DNA of 64,000 nt, from NCBI RefSeq assembly GCF_029893355.1, contig NZ_JARZAI010000020.1, positions 1-64,000 on the forward strand, written 5' to 3'. A program made the translations under genes and the position numbers. Position 1 is the first letter of the stretch, and each line of letters begins with the position of its first letter. Source of the stretch: Kitasatospora sp. MAA4. GTDB taxonomy: Bacteria; Actinomycetota; Actinomycetes; Streptomycetales; Streptomycetaceae. The notes under the pieces are model-generated. The model saw only the letters and a program-made list of their open reading frames with translations, was not told where the DNA came from and searched no databases. Positions 17,025 to 26,105 of the stretch are shown here, piece by piece.

Positions 17025-18218
17025 TCAGAGGCGCTCGACCTGGGCGCGCAGGGCGTCGTACGGGGTGAAGGCCGACTCGACGGCGGCGCGGGTCAGGCCG
17101 TAGCGGGCCAGGTCGTAGCTGTGCGGGCGGCTGCCGCTGGGGCGGGCGGTGATCTCGGGGAGGCGGGCGGCGTCGGAGGCGGTCCAGCGGGCGCCGATGG
17201 CCTCGTACAGTTTCGGGGCGCCGGTGGCCGGGTCGGAGCCGAGCCAGGAGTACGGGACGTCCACCAGCGCCTCGCGCGGGATCGCGGCCCGGGCGGCCAG
17301 GCCGCGCCGCATGGAGCGGCTGAGGAGTTCGAGCCAGGTGGCGCCGATGCCGTGCAGGTCCAGCGGCCGCACGGTGATGGCCATGCCGTGCTCGACCAGG
17401 CTGCAGAACGAGGCCACGACGGCCACCGGGTCGCGGTGGGTCCACACGATCGTGGCGTCGGGGAAGACCGTGCGCAGCGCGTCCAGGTTCTCCAGGTGCA
17501 TGGGCGACTTCAGCACCCAGCGGCGGCGCGGACCGGGACGGCCGTACTGGAGCACCTGGAAGACCTGCTTGAGGTGCTGGTAGTCGGGGACGAAGTCCCG
17601 TTCGTAGTGCCACGCCCGGTACCCGGGGATGCGGGCCTGGGACAGCGGCATCACGGTGTGCGGGAGGGCGAAGGTGCACTCGTCGGGGCCCTCGGCGAGC
17701 AGCGGGTGGATGTCGCGGAAGCCCGGGGCGAACAGGTCGATTCCGCCGACCATCCGGCGTGCGGCGGCGATCGCCCTGCGCCGCTGCTCGGGCGTGGGGT
17801 CCAGGTCGGGGGTGAGCAGCTCCCAGAGCCTGGGACATCGGTGCCCGGCCGAGAGGGACAGCACGCCGTGGGTCAGCGTGGTGGCCGTGCGCGGCAGGCC
17901 CACCACGAACACCGGCCGCTCGACCGGCTCCTGCTCGATCGCGGGGTGCTCGGCGATCAGCCGCCGGATCCGGGCCCGGTTGGTGAGGTGCCGGCGGACG
18001 TGGGCCTGCGCGGACAGCCAGCCGACGGGGGTGAGGTTCTCCTCCTTCGCCCAGTGGCGCAGCAGGAAGCGGAAGTCGGCGACGAACCGCTGGTCCCCGT
18101 CGGCCTGACCGGCGGCGGCGACCAGCCGGTCGAAGGTCCGGTCCGGGGTGCGACGGGAGCCGAAGCCCGGCCGCAGCAGCAGATTGGCGACGGTCAGGGC
18201 GAGCGGGGTCGCTGTCAC
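17025..18218 (-). CDS. sulfotransferase family protein
   Basis: 397 residues. The PAPS 5'-phosphosulfate loop FVVGLPRTATTLTHG (residues 104-118) and 3'-phosphate segment THRDPVAVVASF (residues 260-271) identify the cytosolic-type sulfotransferase fold, with KSPMHLENL between them. It is the last gene of the PKS operon, so a hydroxyl on the lipid or its sugar is a likely acceptor. A few members of this superfamily do other chemistry. The GTG start overlaps the upstream stop by four bases. Confidence 0.85.
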   Translation of the reverse strand: MTATPLALTVANLLLRPGFGSRRTPDRTFDRLVAAAGQADGDQRFVADFRFLLRHWAKEENLTPVGWLSAQAHVRRHLTNRARIRRLIAEHPAIEQEPVERPVFVVGLPRTATTLTHGVLSLSAGHRCPRLWELLTPDLDPTPEQRRRAIAAARRMVGGIDLFAPGFRDIHPLLAEGPDECTFALPHTVMPLSQARIPGYRAWHYERDFVPDYQHLKQVFQVLQYGRPGPRRRWVLKSPMHLENLDALRTVFPDATIVWTHRDPVAVVASFCSLVEHGMAITVRPLDLHGIGATWLELLSRSMRRGLAARAAIPREALVDVPYSWLGSDPATGAPKLYEAIGARWTASDAARLPEITARPSGSRPHSYDLARYGLTRAAVESAFTPYDALRAQVERL

Positions 18219-19315
18219 GGGTTCGGGTTCCCTTCGGCGGCGCGGGCGATCAGGCGGTAGGCGTTGGACAGGCCCGTGCGGGCGGCGAAGGGCGCGAGCA
18301 GGCGGTCGAGCAGCGCGGCCGCCACCAGCACGGGGGCGGCGGCCAGGAAGAGCGCCCCGCGCAGCGCCCGCCGCGCCCGCCCGGGCGGTGCGCCGGGCAG
18401 CCACGGTGCGTCCTCGCGCGGGGCGACGGCGTCCAGCAGCAGCCAGCAGGCGGCCAGCAGGTCGACCGGGTCGTGCGGCTCGCCGTGCTGTTCCAGCAGG
18501 ACCTCGAAGCCCAACTCGCCCAGGCGGCGGCGCAGATTGGCTGCCGGCATCAGGTTCAGGTGCTGCGGCTGCAACCAGGGCAGCCACCACCGGCCCAGTA
18601 GGCGGGCGTAGCGGCAGTGCGGGTCGGGGACCTCGATCAGCAGCAGCCCGCCGGGGCGCAGTGCCTCCCGCGCGGCCGCCAACTCCCGTGCCGGGTCCGT
18701 ACTGTGTTCGAGGTAGTGGAACATGCTCAGCACCTCGTACTGCCCGGCCAGCTTCGGCGCCAGTTCGGGGAACGAGCCACGGAAGCCGCGGTCCAACCGG
18801 CCGTTCTGCTCGGCCAGTTCGACGCCCTCGCTGAGGTCCAGACCGTCGAAGGAGGTGCCCGGGAAGAGCTCGCGGGCGGTCTCGCAGAAGTGCCCGTGGC
18901 CGGTGCCGACGTCCAGCCAGCTGCTCGGCGCGGCGGCGAACGGCGCCACCGACCGGGCCCGGCCTCGGTAGACCGCGGCGCGCGTCCCGAACACCGAGCC
19001 GAGCCGCTGCTCGCCCAGGCCGTCGTAGAAGTCGCGGTAGTAGAACTCCAGGCCGCGGCCGGTCAGTCGAGGGTTCTGGAAGACGTGCGCGCAGTCCCGG
19101 CACTCATCCAGGACGAACGCGCCCGGCTTGTGCTGGAGCAGGTCGCGGGTGCGCAGGCGGACCCGCAGCCGGGCGGAGCCGCACCAGGGGCAGTCGGTGC
19201 GGCGCGGCTCGAAGAAGCGGTCGGTGCCGTCGGCCAGGTCGGCCCGGTAGCCGGGACGCAGGGCGGCGACGGTCGCGGCTCGGACCGCCGCCTTACGCGT
19301 GGGCGAAGAAGTCAT
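18215..19315 (-). CDS. SAM-dependent methyltransferase with N-terminal zinc-ribbon-like cysteines
   Basis: 366 residues. CPWC (42-45) and CRDC (72-75) form a probable zinc site before a class I methyltransferase core with motif I LDVGTGHGHFCETA (134-147) and a later PGGLLLIEVPDPH. A hydrophobic stretch near residues 318-343 may associate with the membrane. This arrangement is common in enzymes methylating nucleotide sugars or glycolipid heads. It overlaps the glycosyltransferase gene by 23 bases, so the methyl acceptor is probably the attached sugar or aglycone. Confidence 0.82.
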   Translation of the reverse strand: MTSSPTRKAAVRAATVAALRPGYRADLADGTDRFFEPRRTDCPWCGSARLRVRLRTRDLLQHKPGAFVLDECRDCAHVFQNPRLTGRGLEFYYRDFYDGLGEQRLGSVFGTRAAVYRGRARSVAPFAAAPSSWLDVGTGHGHFCETARELFPGTSFDGLDLSEGVELAEQNGRLDRGFRGSFPELAPKLAGQYEVLSMFHYLEHSTDPARELAAAREALRPGGLLLIEVPDPHCRYARLLGRWWLPWLQPQHLNLMPAANLRRRLGELGFEVLLEQHGEPHDPVDLLAACWLLLDAVAPREDAPWLPGAPPGRARRALRGALFLAAAPVLVAAALLDRLLAPFAARTGLSNAYRLIARAAEGNPNP

Positions 19316-20483
19316 CGGTCTCCCTCAGCAGTTGTTCGAGGTGGGCGGCCGCCGCGGCCGCCCCGCCCGCCGAGCGGAAGGACGCGCCGATGCGCCGCGC
19401 GGCGGTCCGGTGGGCGGGATCGTCCAGCACCGCGTCCAGCGCCTGGCCCAGCCGCGCCGCGTCCGCCCGGCCGAAGCGCACCCGGACGCCGGCGCCGGAG
19501 GCCACCACCTGGCCGGCCACCACCGGCTGGTCGTCGCGGATCGGGGCGACCACCAGCGGCACGCCGTGCCAGAGCGCCTCGCAGACCGTGTTGTGACCGG
19601 CGTGGCAGACCACCGCGGCGGTGCGCGCGAGCAGTTGGAGCTGCGGTACGGAGGGCAGCACCAGGACGTCGGGGTCGGACGCGGCTGCGCCCAGGACCCC
19701 GCCGGGGTCGACGATCACCGCCTGCAACCGGTCGGCGCGGGCCCGCAGCGCCTGCCGGCAGGCCGTCAGGAAGGCGGCGCCCGTGTCGGTGTTGGCCGTA
19801 CCGAGAGTGACCAGCACGGTCGCGCGGTCCGCGGCCGGCCAGTCCCAGGGGAAGGGCAGGGCCGTGGGACGCGTCGTGATCGACGGGCCGACGAAGCGGA
19901 TCGGTGCGGCCGACGACCCGACGGGACCGGCGAGTTCGGCCGTGGTGAAGGCGAGGATCAGGTGCGGGGAGAAGCGCGGGTCGGCGCTGCCCTGCGGGTC
20001 GCCGATCTGCCGGCGCAGGTCGGCGAGCAGGCCGGAGATCCAGGACTCCACCAGGGGCATGCCGTCCAGTGCGCCGGCGAACTCGGCCGAGGTCGTCGCC
20101 GAGGTGGCCCACGGCAGGCCGAACCGCTCGGCGACCAGCGCGCCGGCGACCGCCTGCTGGTCCACCACGACCACGTCGGGGCGAAAGCGCCGGATCGCCG
20201 CCGCGACGCCCGGGGCCATCGCCTCGGCGAGCGGGACCAGGAAGTCCTGCCAGAGGAACTTCAGCGCTCCCGGTCCGCGCAACTCCGGTGGCCGCTGGGC
20301 CTGTTCGCCTGCGGGGACGGCACAGGGGAAGACCTCGGCGGCCGGGCCGGCGAGCGCGCCGACCACCTCCGGCAGCCCGGCCCAGGCCGTCTCGTGGCCG
20401 AGGGCGGCCAGTTCGGCCGCGACGCCGACGGCCGGGTTCACGTGTCCGACCAGCGGCGGGACGACGAAGAGGAAGCGGCTCAC
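19293..20483 (-). CDS. UGT/MGT-family glycosyltransferase (GT1 type)
   Basis: 396 residues, GT-B fold. The N-terminus FLFVVPPLVGHVNPAVG is the acceptor-side start typical of macrolide-type transferases. The C-terminal nucleotide-sugar motif reads VCHAGHNTVCEALWHGVP and continues through PIRDDQPVVA. It probably transfers a hexose to the polyketide or lipid released from the synthases. No sugar-nucleotide biosynthesis genes are in the operon, so a housekeeping UDP- or GDP-sugar is likely. GTG start; four-base overlap with the hydrolase gene. Confidence 0.9.
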   Translation of the reverse strand: MSRFLFVVPPLVGHVNPAVGVAAELAALGHETAWAGLPEVVGALAGPAAEVFPCAVPAGEQAQRPPELRGPGALKFLWQDFLVPLAEAMAPGVAAAIRRFRPDVVVVDQQAVAGALVAERFGLPWATSATTSAEFAGALDGMPLVESWISGLLADLRRQIGDPQGSADPRFSPHLILAFTTAELAGPVGSSAAPIRFVGPSITTRPTALPFPWDWPAADRATVLVTLGTANTDTGAAFLTACRQALRARADRLQAVIVDPGGVLGAAASDPDVLVLPSVPQLQLLARTAAVVCHAGHNTVCEALWHGVPLVVAPIRDDQPVVAGQVVASGAGVRVRFGRADAARLGQALDAVLDDPAHRTAARRIGASFRSAGGAAAAAAHLEQLLRETDDFFAHA

Positions 20484-21328
20484 CGGGCGGCTCCCAGCGC
20501 CGTCGCGCGCTCGCCCAACGGCACACCCGCAAGCCGCAGTTCAGCGCCCTGTTCGCGCAGCCAGGACAGCGTGAGCTCGCGGACCACCTCCGGGGTCTCG
20601 ACCAGGACGGAGTGCTCCTGGCCGGGGACGAAGGTGCTGCGGCAGTCCCCCAGCAGCCCGTCCAGCCAGTCGGCCTGGGCGGCCAGGTCGGACCGGGTGC
20701 CGTAGACGGTCAGCACCGGGCAGCTGATCGCGCGCAGCTCCGCATCGGCGGGCAGGCGGCTGGCGGGGATCTCCCGGGCCAGCGAGGTCTCGGCCAGCAG
20801 CCGGCCGGCCGAGCGGGCGAGCCGGGCGGTGTGCGGGCCGCGTTTCGCCGCGACCCAGGCCAGCGTCGACTTCTTCAGCAGCTCGATCTCGGCCCGGCGC
20901 AGGATGCCGTCCAACTTGGCGGCCCAGGCCGCGGAGGCCGGTTCGGACTCGATGGCCAGGATGCTCAGCACCTGCTCCGGACGCCGGGCGGCGAGTGCGA
21001 ACGCCACCGTGCCGCCAAAGGAGTTGCCCACCAGGTGCACCGGACCGGTCACCTCCAGCCGGTCCAGCAGGGTCTCCAGGTCGTCGGCGAAGTGTTCGAG
21101 CCGGTAGCCGGTCGGCGGCCGCCCGCTGCGGCCGTGGCCGCGCTGGTCGTACATCAGCACGTCCAGCCCGGCGGCGGCGAGCGCGGGGGCCAGGGTGAAG
21201 TAGTAGCTGGCGAGGCTGTCGGTGAGCAGCCCGTGCAGCAGCACGACGGTGGCGGCGGGCGGGCCGGCGTCCTGCGGGTGGAGGCGCTGCACGTGGAAGC
21301 GGAGTGCGCCGAGGTCGAGGAAGGCCAT
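20480..21328 (-). CDS. alpha/beta hydrolase, candidate chain-release thioesterase
   Basis: 282 residues with the full fold signature: VVLLHGLLTDS (oxyanion loop), YDQRGHGRSGRP, GNSFGGTVA (nucleophile Ser103), an acid in YGTRSDLAAQ and His in VPGQEHSVLVE. Neither large synthase shows a terminal thioesterase domain. This enzyme lies two bases downstream of the discrete ACP gene, so a role in releasing the finished acyl chain or hydrolysing a lipid intermediate is a reasonable inference. Sequence alone cannot separate thioesterase from esterase. Confidence 0.8.
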   Translation of the reverse strand: MAFLDLGALRFHVQRLHPQDAGPPAATVVLLHGLLTDSLASYYFTLAPALAAAGLDVLMYDQRGHGRSGRPPTGYRLEHFADDLETLLDRLEVTGPVHLVGNSFGGTVAFALAARRPEQVLSILAIESEPASAAWAAKLDGILRRAEIELLKKSTLAWVAAKRGPHTARLARSAGRLLAETSLAREIPASRLPADAELRAISCPVLTVYGTRSDLAAQADWLDGLLGDCRSTFVPGQEHSVLVETPEVVRELTLSWLREQGAELRLAGVPLGERATALGAAR

Positions 21329-21330
21329 GG

Positions 21331-21627
21331 TCAGCTCCGCTCGGCGGTCTGCAGCCGGTCCGCGACGTAGTCGACCAGCCGGCCCACCGTCAGGCCGATG
21401 ATCTCGTCCAGCTCCATGCCGGCGATGAACTCGGCGAAGTTGATCCGCTCGCCCCAGCGCTGCTGGAGCTGCCCGGCCAGGGTCACCAGGTCGATGCTCT
21501 CCAGTTCCAGATCCTCGGTGAAGCGGGCCTCCATGGTGACCTCGGCGTCGTCCAGGCCGTACTCGTCCAGCACGGCGGCCAGCATGGCGGCGATCTCGCG
21601 GAGGATCTCCTGCTCGGTGACGCTCAC
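21331..21627 (-). CDS. discrete acyl carrier protein
   Basis: 98 residues, acidic, with the phosphopantetheine attachment sequence LELESIDLVTLAGQ (Ser45). It is the typical size of a free ACP. The PPTase needed to activate it appears to be fused to the C-terminus of the large synthase encoded immediately upstream. It may carry a starter unit, a finished chain or an extender intermediate between the two synthases and the hydrolase. GTG start; GTGA overlap with the synthase gene. Confidence 0.92.
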   Translation of the reverse strand: MSVTEQEILREIAAMLAAVLDEYGLDDAEVTMEARFTEDLELESIDLVTLAGQLQQRWGERINFAEFIAGMELDEIIGLTVGRLVDYVADRLQTAERS

Positions 21628-24600
21628 TTGGCTGCTGCCCCTTCGTGGTTGTCGGCTGTCCGGTTGTCGGTGGCGTCCGCGGTCCACGCCACGACGTAGC
21701 GGCGCTGCGGGAGGCCGGGCGGGTTGTCGATCAGCGCGCAGTGCACCCGGTGGGTGCGCGGCCCGTCGGGCCCGGCGACGGTGACGAGCAGGGCCGACGG
21801 GTCGGCCCGGACCACCGCGAAGTCGCGTGGCCGACCACCCAGTCCGGTGCCCTCGGCCTTGGCCACCGCCTCCTTCGCCGCCCAGAAGCGGGTGAACCAG
21901 AGCGCCTCGCTGCCGCCGTGCGCGGCGCGGCAGGCCGCCAGGAGGTCCAGCTCCGCCGGGCCGAGCGCGACGGACAGGGTCGTGGCCGGACGCGCCACCA
22001 CCTCCTCCAGGTCGATGCCGACTCCCGGCCCACCAGGGGTACCGGCCCGAACGAGGGCGACGGCCGCCTCTGCCCGGTGGGCGAGCGAGACGTCGAGGTC
22101 GGGGAGCGTGCGGCCGTGCAGCCCGGACACCCGGGGCCGGCCGGTCGCGTCGTTGTGCACCTCGATCTCGGCCGGGAACACCGGTCCCTCGCCCTGCTCC
22201 CACAGCCGGCGCCGCACCGCGTCCTTCACCGCGATCCGGCCCAGCAGCCACGCCCGGCGCCCGCGCGGCGGCTGCTGCTCGTACCGGGCGCGTTCGGCGG
22301 AACCCAGGTGGTTGCGCATGATCAGGTCGCGGGATGCGAGGTCGGGCCAGCGCTCGTGCAGCACCACCCAGCCGCCGGCCTGCGGGGCGGAGAGGGTGTT
22401 GCGCTCCACGAAGCGTTCGACGGGACGGGTCTCGGGGTGGCTGTCGAAGCGGCGGTCCTGCCAGCCGTGCACCTCGGCCCAGACCGTGCCGCCCGAGCGC
22501 AGCTGCACGTCGGCTTCCAGGGTGGTGTCGGTGAGCTCGGTGATGCGGATGTGGCAGTGGAGTTCGGCGCCGGGCCGGGGCGGCGGCCCGTAGAAGCGCA
22601 GCTGCCGCAGGCCGACGGGGAAGACAACGGTGCGCTCGGTGCGGGTGGCCATGATCCAGTAGCCGAGCAGCTGGCCGACGTTGTCCAGCAGTGCGCCGGG
22701 GGCGGGCGGCGCGGTGATCACGCCCCGTACGTGCCGCTCGCCGAGGGCGGTCAGTTCGGTCAGGCCCTGGAACGCCGGGCCGTGGAACATCCACCGCTCC
22801 TCGTACAGCCCGGCAGCTGTCAGCTCCGGGCTGCGCTCGCTCCCCTCGTCCACCGGCCACGGCGCGGGCGGGACGGCATGACGATCCGTCAGTTCGACGG
22901 TGCCGTGCGCGAATTCGCCGAAGGAGGCGGTGAAGCAGTCACGGCCGGCGGCCTGGAGAGTGATCTCCACGTCCAGCGGCGTCGCGGCCGGCACCCACTG
23001 CCCGAACCGCATCCCGCTCACGCCGGCGGCCACCCGCCCTGGCGCGGCTCGCTCCGCCGCGTCCAGCAGGTGCTGCACGATGGTGGTGGCCGGGACGACC
23101 GGCCAGCGGTCCGTCAGGTCGGGCCAGTCGGGACGCTGGCGGAAGAAGCAGTGGTCGCGCAGGTACGGCATGGCGTCGGGCGAGATCCGGAGCCGTACCG
23201 AGTCCCCCCGCAACGGCCGTGCCGCGCCGATCAGTTCGAGAGCTGTCCGCTCGGTGTCACGCAGCAGCGCGTCGAGTTCGGCCGCCTCCGGGAAGCGGTC
23301 GGCCAGTGCGGAGAGGCTCCCGGGTGCGACGAGCGGGCCCGGGGCCAGTTCGGCGCGCAGCGGGCCGAGGGCGGCCGGATCCAGCGAGACGAGCGCCGCG
23401 CCCAGGTCCAGCCGCACCGACGGATGCGACCGTACCGTCGGCGTCGGCGGCAGCAGCGCGGCCAGATCCGGTTCGGCGCCCTCCACCCAGAGCGCGGCGG
23501 CGACCCGGCGCAGCTGCGCCATCCCGTCCCGGTGCGGGGAGTTGGCCGCGACCAGGAGGTGCTCACGGTCGCCCAGCGTGTCGCCCACCAGCGAGGACAG
23601 CTGGCCGACTCCCAGCTGGACGAAGACCTGGAAGCCGGACGCGTACAGGGCTTCGACCAGCGGCCGGAAGCGCACCGGTTCCACCAGGTGGCGCAGGAAC
23701 AGCGCGCGGACCTCGGCCTCGCTCGGTGGGAAGGGTGCGGCGGTCGTGCCGGACCACACCGGCACGGTCGGCCGGTGGAGTTCGAAGCCCTCGGCCGCCC
23801 GCTGGATCGGCGCCAGGTAGGGCGCCAGCATCGGGGTGTGGAAGCCGGAGCGGAACGGCAGCAGCTGACCCAGCACCCCCTGCGCGCGGAAGTGCCGCAC
23901 CAGCTCCGCGACGGCTTGCTCGGGACCGCAGACGATCGACTGCTGCGGTGCGTTGTCGTGCGACAGGACCACTTCCCCCATGCCGTCGGCCGCCGCCATG
24001 CCCTCGGCCGAAGCCAGCGCCTCGCGCACCCGGTCGGCCGAGGCGCCGAGCGCGGCGAAGGCCAGCCCCGGGACCCGCAGCGCGTCGGGGTCGAAGGACT
24101 CCAGGAAGGCGTCCACCGAGGCACCGGAGTACAGGCCGCCGGCGGCCATCGCGGTCCACTCGCCGACGCTGTGTCCGGCCACGGCGTCCGGCCGCACGCC
24201 GATCCGGCGCAGCGCCGCGTCGAGCAGGCGGCCGAGGGCCACCACCCCGGCGCCGTGCCGCCCGAGGTCGCCGACGCCTCCCGCCAGGACGGGTCGGGGC
24301 AGGCCGAAGTGGTCGGCGACATCGTCCACGCGCGGGGCGAACTCGGCTTCCAGGCCCGGGAAGAGGAACGCCACCCGGCCGGGGACGGGCCGGGCGAGCA
24401 GCGGCTCTGGCGCGAACCAGACGTCGCCCCGCCCGCGCCAGGCCCGCCCCCGGGCGAGTGCGCGACGGGCCAGCGCCAGCCGCTTCGCGGTCGGGTCGGC
24501 GATCGCCACCCGATGGCGCGGCGCCGGGCCGCCGTGCTCCGGCAGGCCGGCGGCCAGCAGGACGCGGTCCTCGGACGCGAGCAGCGCCGCCAGCTGCTCG

Positions 24601-26105
24601 GGCCCCTCGGCGGCCAGCCTCAGTACCCGCTCGGGTTCGGCGACCGTGACGCGCGGCGGGACCGAGCTGACGCTGCCCGGGGCCTGTTCCAGCACCACGT
24701 GGGCGTTGATCCCGCCGAAGCCGAAGGCGTTCACCCCGGCGCGGCGGGGTCCGCCGCCGACGGTCTCCCAGGGTTGCGCGGATCCGACGGTGCGGAACCG
24801 GGTGCGGGCCAGCGCCGGGTGCGGCTCCTCGCAGTGCAGCGTGGGCAGCAGCACCGCGTGGTGCACGGCCAGCGCCGCCTTGATCAGTCCGGCGATGCCG
24901 GCGGCCGGCATGGTGTGGCCGATCATCGACTTCACGGAGCCGAGGACCGCCCGCTCCTCCCCCGCCACCGACGGGCCGAACACCTCGGCCAGCGTGGCCA
25001 GTTCGGCCGCGTCCCCGGCCGGGGTCGCGGTGCCGTGGGCCTCCAGCAGGCCGAGCGCGCCGCTCACGGCCGGGTCGAGCCCGGCCGCCCGCCAGGCCGC
25101 CCGCACCGCCCGGCTCTGGCCGCCCGGGTCGGGCGTGGCCGGCCCCGCCGTGCGGCCGTCGCTCGCCACGCCGGTGCCGCGGATCACCGCGTACACCCGG
25201 TCGCCGTCGCGCTCGGCGTCGGCGAGCCGCTTGAGCACCACCACACCGGTGCCCTCGCCGATCAGCAGCCCGTCGGCGCCCCGGTGGAACGGGCGGATCC
25301 GCTGGCTCGGGGAGAGCGCCCGCAGCTGCGCGAACACGCTCCACAGCGTGACGTCGTGGCAGTGGTGCACACCGCCCGCCAGCATCAGGTCGCAGCGCCC
25401 GCTCGCCAGCTCGCCGACCGCCTGGTCCACCGCGATCAGCGACGAGGCGCAGGCGGCGTCCACCGTGTACGCGGGCCCGCGCAGGTCGAGCCGGTTGGCG
25501 AGCCGGGACGCGGCCAGACTGGGCACCAGACCGATCGCCGACTCCGGCCGGTCGGGGCCGAGCCGGTCGGTGAACGCGGTACGCACCCGGCCGAGTTGGG
25601 CAGGCGTCAGATCGGGCAGCAGCTCGCCGAGGGTGCGCACCAGCTGGTGCGCGCTGCGGACCCGCTGGTCGAGCCGGACCAGGCCCGGCGTGAGGTACCC
25701 GCCCCGGCCCAGCACCACGCCGACCCGATCGCGATCGGGCAGCCGGTCCGGGCCGCCCGCGTCCGCAATGGCGGCCGAGGCGACCTGCAGCGCGATCAGC
25801 TGGTCGGGCTCGGTGCCGGGCACCGAGCTCGGCATGATGCCGAACCGGGTCGGCTGCACCTCGGCCGACGCGTCCACGAAGCCGCCGCGCCGGCAGTAGA
25901 GCCGGTCCGCGACCGCCGGTCCGGTGGCAGCCGCCGGGTCGTAGTAGTCCGCGTCCCAGCGGCCCTCGGGGACGTCGGTGATCGCGTCGACGCCGTCCAG
26001 CAGGTTGCGCCAGTACGTCGCCAGGTCCGGGGCACCGGGCAGCAGCACCGCCATGCCCACCACCGCCACCGGAGGGAGTTGGGTGTGCGCCACTGCGCCC
26101 CTCAC
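21624..26105 (-). CDS. type I polyketide synthase: KS-AT-DH-phosphopantetheinyl transferase
   Basis: 1493 residues. The ketosynthase (about 10-475) has the Cys219, His357 and His397 triad (VDAACASS, EAHGTATP, IGHTMPAAG). The acyltransferase (about 575-860) has GHSVGEW with Ser646. A double-hotdog dehydratase (about 960-1235) has His985 in YLRDHCFF, FHGPAFQGL and Asp1141 in LLDNVGQLLG. The C-terminus (about 1300-1475) is a Sfp-type PPTase with GVGIDLEEV and FWAAKEAVAK. There is no ACP or ketoreductase, so it must work with the partner synthase and the free ACP. The layout resembles PfaC/HglE-like PUFA or glycolipid synthases. Start GTG overlaps the partner's stop. Confidence 0.92.
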   Translation of the reverse strand: MRGAVAHTQLPPVAVVGMAVLLPGAPDLATYWRNLLDGVDAITDVPEGRWDADYYDPAAATGPAVADRLYCRRGGFVDASAEVQPTRFGIMPSSVPGTEPDQLIALQVASAAIADAGGPDRLPDRDRVGVVLGRGGYLTPGLVRLDQRVRSAHQLVRTLGELLPDLTPAQLGRVRTAFTDRLGPDRPESAIGLVPSLAASRLANRLDLRGPAYTVDAACASSLIAVDQAVGELASGRCDLMLAGGVHHCHDVTLWSVFAQLRALSPSQRIRPFHRGADGLLIGEGTGVVVLKRLADAERDGDRVYAVIRGTGVASDGRTAGPATPDPGGQSRAVRAAWRAAGLDPAVSGALGLLEAHGTATPAGDAAELATLAEVFGPSVAGEERAVLGSVKSMIGHTMPAAGIAGLIKAALAVHHAVLLPTLHCEEPHPALARTRFRTVGSAQPWETVGGGPRRAGVNAFGFGGINAHVVLEQAPGSVSSVPPRVTVAEPERVLRLAAEGPEQLAALLASEDRVLLAAGLPEHGGPAPRHRVAIADPTAKRLALARRALARGRAWRGRGDVWFAPEPLLARPVPGRVAFLFPGLEAEFAPRVDDVADHFGLPRPVLAGGVGDLGRHGAGVVALGRLLDAALRRIGVRPDAVAGHSVGEWTAMAAGGLYSGASVDAFLESFDPDALRVPGLAFAALGASADRVREALASAEGMAAADGMGEVVLSHDNAPQQSIVCGPEQAVAELVRHFRAQGVLGQLLPFRSGFHTPMLAPYLAPIQRAAEGFELHRPTVPVWSGTTAAPFPPSEAEVRALFLRHLVEPVRFRPLVEALYASGFQVFVQLGVGQLSSLVGDTLGDREHLLVAANSPHRDGMAQLRRVAAALWVEGAEPDLAALLPPTPTVRSHPSVRLDLGAALVSLDPAALGPLRAELAPGPLVAPGSLSALADRFPEAAELDALLRDTERTALELIGAARPLRGDSVRLRISPDAMPYLRDHCFFRQRPDWPDLTDRWPVVPATTIVQHLLDAAERAAPGRVAAGVSGMRFGQWVPAATPLDVEITLQAAGRDCFTASFGEFAHGTVELTDRHAVPPAPWPVDEGSERSPELTAAGLYEERWMFHGPAFQGLTELTALGERHVRGVITAPPAPGALLDNVGQLLGYWIMATRTERTVVFPVGLRQLRFYGPPPRPGAELHCHIRITELTDTTLEADVQLRSGGTVWAEVHGWQDRRFDSHPETRPVERFVERNTLSAPQAGGWVVLHERWPDLASRDLIMRNHLGSAERARYEQQPPRGRRAWLLGRIAVKDAVRRRLWEQGEGPVFPAEIEVHNDATGRPRVSGLHGRTLPDLDVSLAHRAEAAVALVRAGTPGGPGVGIDLEEVVARPATTLSVALGPAELDLLAACRAAHGGSEALWFTRFWAAKEAVAKAEGTGLGGRPRDFAVVRADPSALLVTVAGPDGPRTHRVHCALIDNPPGLPQRRYVVAWTADATDNRTADNHEGAAAK

